From Peptococcaceae bacterium (GTDB taxonomy: Bacteria; Bacillota; Dehalobacteriia; UBA4068; UBA4997), in contig JAHZFN010000034.1 in NCBI GenBank assembly GCA_019421315.1, positions 10,946 through 16,038 on the forward strand: 5,093 bases of DNA. The letters are read 5' to 3'. The notes beneath the pieces are model-generated. The model was not told the DNA's origin, searched no databases, and saw nothing but the letters and a program-made list of their open reading frames with translations. This document shows positions 1-4,937 of the stretch, one piece after another (the stretch's first letter is position 1; each line of letters opens with the position of its first letter). Made by a program: the position numbers and the translations under genes.

Positions 1-119
1 AGCCCTTTGCCAAAGCCAAGCGGCGCAATGGCAGTACCCGTGAGAATTTCCGCAATGGAAATTGCAGCTCCGAACCAAATCAGTCCATTGCTGAAAACAG
101 ATGTCTTTGTCTCTTTCAT
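1..119 (-). CDS. cytX: CytX, hydroxymethylpyrimidine (HMP) permease, N-terminal part only
   Basis: This is the first 39 codons of an integral membrane permease of the NCS1 (cytosine/purine) family; the rest lies beyond the left edge. The visible protein has a short polar start (MKETKTSVFSNG), then the first membrane segment LIWFGAAISIAEILTGT (about residues 13-29) and APLGFGKG. The WFGAAISIAEI...APLGFGKG pattern is what I recognise as the N-terminus of CytX, a transporter repeatedly found under THI-box (TPP riboswitch) control and assigned to uptake of the thiamine pyrimidine precursor HMP. Known of the family: it supplies HMP to ThiD/ThiE for thiamine synthesis. The start is fixed by AAGGAG at 128-133, 8 bases upstream, and by the TPP riboswitch directly upstream. 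The substrate is inferred from family and riboswitch; a cytosine or purine permease is the less likely alternative. Confidence 0.88.
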   Translation of the reverse strand, partial: MKETKTSVFSNGLIWFGAAISIAEILTGTAIAPLGFGKG

Positions 120-127
120 AATAGTTT

Positions 128-133
128 CTCCTT
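128..133 (-). promoter_or_regulatory. Ribosome binding site of cytX
   Basis: On the minus strand AAGGAG lies 8 bases before the ATG at 117-119. It lies downstream of the riboswitch terminator, so it is transcribed only when that terminator is read through. Confidence 0.8.
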
Positions 134-175
134 ACATAAAAAATATTTACCCGCATACAGGCTCAAAGCTTGCAC

Positions 176-223
176 AAAAATAAAAAAAACTGCAAAAAGA
201 CACCGTGAGGGGCATTTTTGCAG
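176..223 (-). terminator. Riboswitch-controlled intrinsic terminator before cytX
   Basis: On the minus strand CTGCAAAAA (215-223) pairs perfectly with TTTTTGCAG (190-198), giving a 9-bp stem around a 16-base loop. It is followed at once by eight Ts, an A and five more Ts (189 down to 176). It sits between the TPP aptamer and cytX, so it is the expected OFF structure when TPP is bound. Its upstream arm also belongs to the alternative hairpin at 211-238. Confidence 0.88.
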
Positions 224-238
224 TATAAAAGCAAAGCC
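211..238 (-). promoter_or_regulatory. Candidate antiterminator hairpin of the TPP riboswitch
   Basis: On the minus strand GGC-TTTGC (231-238) can pair with GCAAA and then, after a three-base AAT bulge, with GCC (211-221), across a loop of nine bases. This pairing takes up bases 215-221, which form most of the upstream arm of the terminator, so the two hairpins exclude each other. It is the natural candidate for the ON structure without TPP. The link by which P1 of the aptamer decides between them is not obvious by eye. Confidence 0.5.
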
Positions 239-241
239 TTG

Positions 242-315
242 GATTCCTTCCTACGCCGGCATTATCCGGATCAGGTTATAGGGTATAATCTCAGCCGTAA
301 AGCACCCCTGTAATC
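242..315 (-). ncRNA. TPP riboswitch (THI box) aptamer
   Basis: This RNA element senses thiamine pyrophosphate and controls the downstream transporter gene. The minus strand carries the diagnostic blocks in order: AGGGGTGC just inside P1, GGCTGAGA (pyrimidine-sensing J3/2 region, CTGAGA at 289-294), ACCC (281-284), then AACCTGATCCGGATAATGCC and GGCGTAGG, the highly conserved 3' half that binds the pyrophosphate. Outer P1 pairs GATT (312-315) with AATC (242-245). The variable P3 arm is minimal (TTAT/ATAA type). A promoter lies just upstream and a terminator just downstream, so control is most likely by transcription termination, with TPP switching cytX off. Confidence 0.96.
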
Positions 316-326
316 TTATCTGTACT

Positions 327-360
327 ATTATATCTTATTATAAATAAAATCTGTTGTCAA
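327..360 (-). promoter_or_regulatory. Sigma-70 type promoter of the TPP riboswitch-cytX unit
   Basis: On the minus strand a perfect TTGACA (355-360) is followed after 17 bases by TAAGAT (332-337). Two TATAAT boxes also lie nearby (337-342 and 327-332), but at spacings of 12 and 22 bases, so the TAAGAT box is preferred. Transcription would start near 325, about ten bases before aptamer P1, which fits a riboswitch leader. Confidence 0.7.
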
Positions 361-408
361 TGGAAAACACTAAATAAACATATATAATTCATATTATATC
401 TTTTATAT

Positions 409-469
409 AAAAAACACACAGGAAATGGCAAACGCCGCAAATTTTATCGTAAATTTTATCCTGTGTGTT
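409..469 (-). terminator. Likely terminator of the rhodanese gene, long-loop stem
   Basis: On the minus strand AACACACAGGA (459-469) pairs perfectly over 11 bp with TCCTGTGTGTT (413-423) and is followed by a short run of Ts (414 down to 409). The loop of 35 bases is long for a terminator; it holds a small GGC/GCC hairpin (427-436) and two copies of AAATTTTATC on the plus strand (439-448 and 451-460). It lies about 70 bases past the rhodanese stop and before the cytX promoter. The plus side has no T run, so it should act only on minus-strand transcripts. Confidence 0.55.
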
Positions 470-537
470 ATATTCGTGTTTATGTTATGCGCAAAAAAAC
501 ATTCCGCCAACCTCGTCTGCCAAACCGCTACGCTGTT

Positions 538-828
538 TTATCTGCGGCAAATGCCGCCCAAATCAAAAATCCGCTTATATCCCAAATCATTAAAAAAAAC
601 CGTTGCAATGCGGCTTCTGGTTCCCGTTGCGCAATAAACTATAACCGGTGCATTTTTATCCGGCAGATATTTTTCGTATTCATCGTAAATTTCCTCCAAC
701 GGCATAGATATGCTGCAGGGCAGATGAAACCTTTTATACTCCTCAGCAGAACGCACATCAATCAGATAGCCGTTTTGCCTAATCAGCTTTTTTGCCTCGA
801 CATAATTGATTTTGCGGACAACATTCAT
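538..828 (-). CDS. Single-domain rhodanese (sulfurtransferase-like) protein
   Basis: A 96-residue protein made of one rhodanese domain. Visible motifs are LIDVRSAEEYKRFHLP (about residues 22-37, matching the family's DVR...E(Y/F)..GHIPGA block), SMPLEEI, and the active-site loop YCATGTRSR with the catalytic Cys at residue 66, then DLGY and a terminal DLGGI. Family members carry sulfur as a Cys persulfide and pass it to acceptors; the acceptor is unknown here. No signal peptide is seen, so it is probably cytoplasmic. The start is set by AGGAGG at 837-842, 8 bases upstream. The protein stops (GGICRR) right after the GG motif, some residues earlier than many relatives that continue to a conserved Trp. 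It sits between terminators, so it is its own unit. A role in sulfurating the Mo centre of the neighbouring enzyme, or in thiamine sulfur supply, is inference only. Confidence 0.88.
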   Translation of the reverse strand: MNVVRKINYVEAKKLIRQNGYLIDVRSAEEYKRFHLPCSISMPLEEIYDEYEKYLPDKNAPVIVYCATGTRSRIATVFFNDLGYKRIFDLGGICRR

Positions 829-836
829 TCTCCTCG

Positions 837-842
837 CCTCCT
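837..842 (-). promoter_or_regulatory. Ribosome binding site of the rhodanese gene
   Basis: AGGAGG on the minus strand lies 8 bases before the ATG at 826-828. A second AGGAG only one base from the ATG is too close to be used. A second ATG four bases downstream is out of frame. Confidence 0.7.
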
Positions 843-845
843 GTC

Positions 846-893
846 ACCTTTGTCCATATATAACTATAATATGATAATACGGTTTAAGGTGTG
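846..893 (-). promoter_or_regulatory. AT-rich stretch that probably holds the rhodanese promoter
   Basis: The gene follows a terminator and so needs its own promoter in the 100 bases upstream. On the minus strand there are -10-like TATTAT boxes at 874-879 and 866-871, and TTAAAC at 882-887, but no -35 box at a good 16-18 base spacing. The exact promoter cannot be placed. Confidence 0.25.
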
Positions 894-945
894 TTTGAGG
901 ATTAAGATAAGAACAGATGCGGCAAGAAAATTCCCGTAAACAGCA

Positions 946-982
946 AGAAAAAGAGCGGCCTTTTGGGGGAAAGCCGCTCTTT
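946..982 (-). terminator. Intrinsic terminator of the molybdenum hydroxylase operon
   Basis: On the minus strand AAAGAGCGGC (973-982) pairs perfectly over 10 bp with GCCGCTCTTT (950-959). The 13-base loop can add three inner A-T pairs past a one-base bulge. A run of Ts continues to 948. It begins about 47 bases after the stop of the Mo subunit gene, ends the operon, and separates it from the rhodanese gene. Confidence 0.85.
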
Positions 983-1029
983 GTTATATATGAAATTATT
1001 TAAATGTCATATAAAGTGCTGTATCGCAA

Positions 1030-3387
1030 TTATTTGTTTTCTTTAGCCAGTCTTTCTCTGCAAGCGTCCAAAACGTGTTCGGGACGGATCGGGAAGCTGA
1101 GGAATCTATGACCTGTTGCATCTTTCAATGCGTTGGCAATAGCAGGAGCAATGGAGTTGTCGGCAGGTTCACCAACACCTTTTGCACCATGAGGTCCAAG
1201 GCCGCCGCCGGATTCCATGCAGTTCAAATGAACGTGCGGAGCGTCAACGGCTGTCGGAATGAGGTAGGTGGACAGATGGTTACCTTTGGTGTAACCTTTT
1301 TGCCAACCCATATCTTCAGTAACGTAACCCATGTTATAGATTGCGCCGCCTTCCAACTGTCCTTCGCAGCTGTTTTTGTTGATTGCACGACCAACATCGT
1401 AAGCAGCAATGATTCTGGTTACTTCCCATTCACCTGTTTTTTCGTCTACAGCAACTTCTGCAGCGTGTGCGGAATATGTGTAGTCAGGCAAGATACGACC
1501 GGTTGTAGCCAAGTTTTTCAAGTTAGGAACTTCTGTGAAAGGAGCGTTGAACTGACCTTGGTTTTCCAAATGGAAACCTTCGTTGGACAGGTATGCAATT
1601 ACTGTTGCAAAAGGTACGTTCTTTTCAGGTGTATTGATAACATAAGCTTTTTCGTTAGCCAAGTCAACCAGCTGAGGTTTGGAATCCAACAATTCAGCAG
1701 CTTTGTTGATGATAGCTTCACGCAAAGGTCTAACAGCTGCGAGTGTTGCATTACCGGACATATAAAGCTGACGAGTAGCTGTGGTTGTACCGCAGAGAGG
1801 AGTCAAGTGAGTATCCATTACGAATACATGAGCTTTTTCGATAGGCAAGCCCAATTCTTCGCAAGCCAACTGGCAGATAACGGAACCTTGACCGCCGCCC
1901 AAGTCAGGAACACCGGCACGCAGAGTGATGGAGCCATCAAGTTCAAGACGGATAGCAACACGAGAAGAGTCGTGCATAAAGGTCAAACGACCATAGGACA
2001 TCATACCGATAGCCAAGCCACGGCCGATTCTTCTGCCTTGTTCATCGTATTCTTTCTTAGGACCGTATTCTTTTTCCATTTCATCCCAAGCCATGTCGAT
2101 AAGTTCATCCAAAGCAACATGACCTTCAGGAACGAAACCGATGGAAATTTCATCACCATTGTGCAAGCAGTTAATCTTACGGATTTCAACATTGGACAAG
2201 CCGAGTTTTTCAGCAGCTTCATCCATTTGCTGTTCGTAAGCAACGTTAACTTGGTCAGCACCGAAACCACGGTTAGCGGAAGTAATGGTGTTGTTTGTCA
2301 AGCAGGAGATAACACGAACTTCAACGTTAGGAACGTTGTAGCAGCCTGCAGCATTGGAGGTAGAGTACATCTGTACCCAAGGAGTCAGGTAAGTGTAACC
2401 GCCGGCTTCCATGATGATGTCAGCTTTTTGTGCAATAAGTTTACCGTCTTTGTCAAAACCGGATTTGTAATGCATAAATTCAGGATGACGTTTGCAGTGG
2501 CATTCCAAAGATTCCTGACGAGACCAAACCATTTTAACGGGTTTTCTGGTGTAGTATGCCAACATGCAGAGATAAGTTTCAACAGTGATTTCTTCTTTAC
2601 CGCCGAAACCGCCGCCCATGGGAACACCCATGTTACGAACTTTAGTATGAGGCAAGCCCATGATTTTAGCGATTGTACGATAGTGTTCAAGTACCTGAGT
2701 ACCAACACGCATTGTAACAACGTCGTTTTCATCGATCCAGCACATACCACCTTCTGTTTCCAAGAAAACATGGTCAACAGGAGGAACATAATATTCATTT
2801 TCAACGATTACTGCAGCATCTTTGAAAGCAGCTTCAACGTCACCGCGTTTAACACCGGATCTCATAACGATGTTGGAGTCACCGTCACCGGATACATTGT
2901 AGGAACCGGTTTTAGCATCATCATCAGCCCAAACTCTGTCAAGAATTTGGCAGCAGTCCATATCAGCGCCGCCGTCTTGAGCAGAATCTTTAGGATTGAA
3001 GATACCTTCGTGTACATCATATTTAACGTTATCAAGAATAAGTCTTGCAGCTTCTTCGCAGAGTTCAGGTGTATCGGCAGCTACCAAAGCGATAGGTTCG
3101 GATTTATAACGAATTCTGCCGGTTGCCAAAACTTTGTACAAACCTTCAAAACCGCCGCCAACGTCACGCATCTGACCGAATTTTGTAACGTCGGTATTGC
3201 CGGGAAGAGCTTTTGCAGCAGATGTGTCGATAGAAATAATGTCAGCAGCAGGGTATTCGGATCTTACGGCTTTACCGTAAATCATACCCGGCATTTCGAA
3301 GTCATCAGAATATTGTAATTCGCCTTTTACTTTTGCCCAAGCGTCATGACGAGGAACCGGGCGACCTACTAATTTAAAATTAGCCAT
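1030..3387 (-). CDS. Xanthine dehydrogenase family molybdopterin-binding (large) subunit
   Basis: This 785-residue catalytic subunit (normal length; E. coli XdhA-like, CoxL-type) oxidises its substrate with water-derived oxygen at a Mo-pterin centre. In order: VKGELQYSDDF (residues 20-30) opens the first a/b-hammerhead domain; GGGFGGKE (258-265) is the Mo-pterin glycine loop; ANRGFGADQ (371-379); DLGGGQG (495-501) is a second cofactor loop; ATRQLYMSGNA (537-547); GAKGVGEPA (734-742). Glu265, Arg373 and Glu740 align by motif with bovine xanthine oxidase Glu802, Arg880 and the catalytic Glu1261, which favours a purine-like substrate over aldehydes or CO. No signal peptide is seen. The ATG abuts the TAA of the [2Fe-2S] gene with no gap, and GGGAGG (3396-3401) inside that gene sets the start. 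Oddities: DLGGGQG is two residues longer than the usual GQG loop, and the first 110 residues fit the family only loosely. Alternatives are another N-heterocycle hydroxylase or a reductive dehydroxylase of this family. Confidence 0.95.
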   Translation of the reverse strand: MANFKLVGRPVPRHDAWAKVKGELQYSDDFEMPGMIYGKAVRSEYPAADIISIDTSAAKALPGNTDVTKFGQMRDVGGGFEGLYKVLATGRIRYKSEPIALVAADTPELCEEAARLILDNVKYDVHEGIFNPKDSAQDGGADMDCCQILDRVWADDDAKTGSYNVSGDGDSNIVMRSGVKRGDVEAAFKDAAVIVENEYYVPPVDHVFLETEGGMCWIDENDVVTMRVGTQVLEHYRTIAKIMGLPHTKVRNMGVPMGGGFGGKEEITVETYLCMLAYYTRKPVKMVWSRQESLECHCKRHPEFMHYKSGFDKDGKLIAQKADIIMEAGGYTYLTPWVQMYSTSNAAGCYNVPNVEVRVISCLTNNTITSANRGFGADQVNVAYEQQMDEAAEKLGLSNVEIRKINCLHNGDEISIGFVPEGHVALDELIDMAWDEMEKEYGPKKEYDEQGRRIGRGLAIGMMSYGRLTFMHDSSRVAIRLELDGSITLRAGVPDLGGGQGSVICQLACEELGLPIEKAHVFVMDTHLTPLCGTTTATRQLYMSGNATLAAVRPLREAIINKAAELLDSKPQLVDLANEKAYVINTPEKNVPFATVIAYLSNEGFHLENQGQFNAPFTEVPNLKNLATTGRILPDYTYSAHAAEVAVDEKTGEWEVTRIIAAYDVGRAINKNSCEGQLEGGAIYNMGYVTEDMGWQKGYTKGNHLSTYLIPTAVDAPHVHLNCMESGGGLGPHGAKGVGEPADNSIAPAIANALKDATGHRFLSFPIRPEHVLDACRERLAKENK

Positions 3388-3879
3388 TTAGCGAACCTCC
3401 CTTCCAAGATCTTTCGCAACTCTGTAAACAGCGTCAATAATTTTAACATAACCTGTGCAGCGGCAAAGGTTACCGGAAAGAGCTTTTTTGATTTCTTCAC
3501 GGTCGGCAATACCGCCGTTGTCAATGTATTCCTTGGATGCCATTACCATACCGGGAGTACAGAAACCGCATTGGATGGAACCGCATTCAACGAATGCTCT
3601 TTGCAGCATTTGACCTGTAACATCTTCGTTATTGTATGTAATACCTTTAACAGTTGTAACGTTTTTACCTTCAACCTGCGCAGCCAATGTGATGCAGGAT
3701 TTTTTGGTTTCGCCGTCTACCAAAACTGTGCAAGTACCGCAGTCACCTTCTTCACAGCCGCATTTTACATCCCATTGCAGGTTGTTGCGGAGCATACGAA
3801 GCAGGCTGACATGAGCTTCTGTTTCAAAAGAAACGGGTTTACCGTTCAATGTAAAATTAACAGTAATTTTTTCAGACAT
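3388..3879 (-). CDS. Xanthine dehydrogenase family [2Fe-2S] (small) subunit
   Basis: A 163-residue electron-transfer subunit, full length for the family (E. coli XdhC-like, CoxS-type). The N-terminal plant-ferredoxin-like domain carries GCEEGDCGTC; its ligands are expected to be Cys42, Cys47, Cys50 and Cys62, with Cys40 an extra one. The C-terminal helical domain carries QCGFCTPGM (Cys104, Cys107) and GNLCRCTGY (Cys139, Cys141), which bind the second cluster next to the Mo cofactor. Both clusters are therefore intact and carry electrons from Mo to FAD. The start MSEKITV is chosen because AAGGAGG (3889-3895) lies 9 bases upstream; a TTG nine codons earlier is in frame but would start inside the FAD gene and encode the binding site itself. 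The gene begins 14 bases after the FAD gene's stop, and its TAA directly touches the next ATG, so the subunits are translated together. Confidence 0.95.
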   Translation of the reverse strand: MSEKITVNFTLNGKPVSFETEAHVSLLRMLRNNLQWDVKCGCEEGDCGTCTVLVDGETKKSCITLAAQVEGKNVTTVKGITYNNEDVTGQMLQRAFVECGSIQCGFCTPGMVMASKEYIDNGGIADREEIKKALSGNLCRCTGYVKIIDAVYRVAKDLGREVR

Positions 3880-3888
3880 TATCACGCA

Positions 3889-3895
3889 CCTCCTT
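3889..3895 (-). promoter_or_regulatory. Ribosome binding site that decides the [2Fe-2S] subunit start
   Basis: AAGGAGG on the minus strand overlaps the last two bases of the FAD gene's TAA stop and lies 9 bases before the ATG at 3877-3879. It rules out the in-frame TTG at 3904-3906 as the start. Confidence 0.85.
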
Positions 3896-4730
3896 AACAA
3901 CCACAAGCATTGTTATATGCTTTTTCTACCAATGCGGGAGCAACCATGGAACGATAACGACCTGTTGCACGGAAGTCGTCGATAGGATGAATATCATCAG
4001 CCAAAGCAGCTTCCAAAGCTTCTGTCAAATTACCGTCTGCATTCAAAATTGCTTCTTCGGCTTTGGCGCAGCGAACAGGTGTAGCTGCAACAGAACCCAT
4101 AGCAACACGAACGTCTTTAACTTTGTCGCCGTCTTTAACAAAGGATACGGCTGCGGAAGCAACGGAAATAGCCATAGCTTTTCTCAAACCGAGTTTTACG
4201 AAACAGCAGTTTGCGGATTTTTTGATGGTGATATATGTGATCATTTCATCAGCTTCCATGCAAGTTTTGCCGGGACCTTTGAAGAAATCGGTGATGGCAA
4301 CTTCGCGTTTGCCGCCTTTCTTTTCCAAAGTAACAACTGCATCCAAGATCAACAAGGAAGGCAATGTGTCGCCGCCGGGGGAAGCGTTACCCATATTACC
4401 GGCGATGGTTGCGCTGTTTCTGGTAGTAGGATCAGCAAATACTTGAGCTGCCTGCCAGAGACATTTTGCATCTTTTTCCAGCAATTCGGATTGTTCAATT
4501 TGTTTCAAAGTAACCAGTGCACCCAAGGTGATGGTATCGCCGTTATCAACGATGTTTCTCAAATCGTCGATAGCGTGGATGTCAACAAGTGTTTTTTCGC
4601 TGAATTTGCGAGCCAAGATGTTGATCATAACATTTGTGCCGCCGGCAACGATCATAGCATCGTCATGAGCTGCCAAAGCTTCCAAAGCGGCTTCAACGGT
4701 AGGCGCATTGACATAAGCAAAGTTTTTCAT
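3894..4730 (-). CDS. Xanthine dehydrogenase family FAD-binding (medium) subunit
   Basis: A 278-residue flavoprotein subunit (E. coli XdhB-like, CoxM-type; usual length about 260-300). It takes electrons from the [2Fe-2S] clusters and passes them to NAD+ or another acceptor. FAD contacts visible are AGGTN (residues 29-33, first pyrophosphate loop) and TIAGNMGNASPGGD (108-121, second loop), followed by LPSLLILDAVV. The later part has KLGLRKAMAISVASAA (179-194) and the C-terminal domain ends with GRYRSMVAPALVEKA (257-271). No extra cysteine cluster or 40-residue insertion of the 4-hydroxybenzoyl-CoA reductase type is seen. The start follows AGGAGG (4738-4743) by 7 bases. It is the first gene of the operon. 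The tail NNACGC with two Cys is unusual, and I cannot assign it a role. Confidence 0.94.
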   Translation of the reverse strand: MKNFAYVNAPTVEAALEALAAHDDAMIVAGGTNVMINILARKFSEKTLVDIHAIDDLRNIVDNGDTITLGALVTLKQIEQSELLEKDAKCLWQAAQVFADPTTRNSATIAGNMGNASPGGDTLPSLLILDAVVTLEKKGGKREVAITDFFKGPGKTCMEADEMITYITIKKSANCCFVKLGLRKAMAISVASAAVSFVKDGDKVKDVRVAMGSVAATPVRCAKAEEAILNADGNLTEALEAALADDIHPIDDFRATGRYRSMVAPALVEKAYNNACGC

Positions 4731-4737
4731 GTCATAT

Positions 4738-4743
4738 CCTCCT
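4738..4743 (-). promoter_or_regulatory. Ribosome binding site of the FAD subunit gene
   Basis: AGGAGG on the minus strand lies 7 bases before the ATG at 4728-4730. It is the entry point for translation of the operon. Confidence 0.8.
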
Positions 4744-4887
4744 CATATTATTATTTTTCTTCCCTATTTATATTTTAGAACCTCTTATTCGGCTTTTGTT
4801 CAAAATAAATATATATATAAAAATATATATAATAGTAGGAATTTTTTTCGGACGGAATGAAAAAGCCCGATTATATTTGGATTTTTG
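4744..4887 (-). promoter_or_regulatory. AT-rich leader that probably holds the operon promoter
   Basis: There is no gene here. On the minus strand there are several -10-like boxes (TATAAT at 4870-4875 and a TATTATATAT stretch near 4823-4832) and a TTGAAC followed after 20 bases by TAAAAT, but none has a -35 box of good match and spacing. Between them lies a run of alternating T and A (about 4809-4832) that could form a weak AT hairpin. I see no known riboswitch or clear operator palindrome. A promoter somewhere in this leader is inference from the spacer length and the upstream stem-loop. Confidence 0.3.
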
Positions 4888-4924
4888 AAGTTTCGGAGAC
4901 GCTGAGAAAGCGCCGCCGAAACTT
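4888..4924 (-). terminator. Stem-loop after the upstream [2Fe-2S] gene, possible terminator
   Basis: AAGTTTCGG (4888-4896) pairs perfectly over 9 bp with CCGAAACTT (4916-4924). After a 3-by-3 internal loop, CGCT (4900-4903) pairs with AGCG (4909-4912) around five bases. It starts 13 bases past the stop of the upstream gene, where a terminator is expected. However, the minus strand downstream reads CAAAAATCC, with no T run, so termination may be incomplete or the stem may protect the 3' end of the mRNA. Confidence 0.45.
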
Positions 4925-4937
4925 GATATTTTATAGA

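Noticed and set aside
450..540. Rhodanese as a truncated gene with a premature stop
   Set aside because: Reading through the TAA gives 44 more codons (NSVAVWQTRL...) that do not look like a rhodanese tail and run into the terminator, and the other two frames give nothing better. The early end is more likely natural.
543..556. GCGGC-AAAT-GCCGC mini hairpin at the rhodanese stop as a terminator
   Set aside because: It has only 5 bp and no T run on either strand, and it lies inside the coding end; the stem at 413-469 is a better terminator.
425..939. Two overlapping plus-strand open frames (425-637 and 463-939) around the rhodanese
   Set aside because: The longer one is in the aligned antisense frame of the rhodanese; neither has a family motif or ribosome binding site, and both cross the terminator stem at 413-469.
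1075..3318. A 747-residue open frame on the plus strand opposite the Mo subunit
   Set aside because: It is aligned codon-for-codon with the real gene and open only because TTA, CTA and TCA are avoided there. Its translation is rich in Cys, Phe, Asn and Val without any recognisable domain, and no ribosome binding site precedes it.
3880..3906. Upstream TTG start for the [2Fe-2S] subunit, adding MWLLRRCVI
   Set aside because: It would overlap the FAD gene and translate the AAGGAGG ribosome binding site. The ATG at 3877-3879 has ideal spacing, and MSEKITV matches the normal N-terminus of the family.
3987..4778. A 263-residue plus-strand open frame opposite the FAD subunit
   Set aside because: Same codon-bias shadow; the minus strand encodes clear FAD motifs AGGT and TIAGNMGNASPGGD.
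4809..4832. Alternating T and A run as a microsatellite or origin element
   Set aside because: It is short and irregular in an AT-rich spacer, with no DnaA-box-like or iteron repeats around it; it is simple AT-rich promoter-type DNA.
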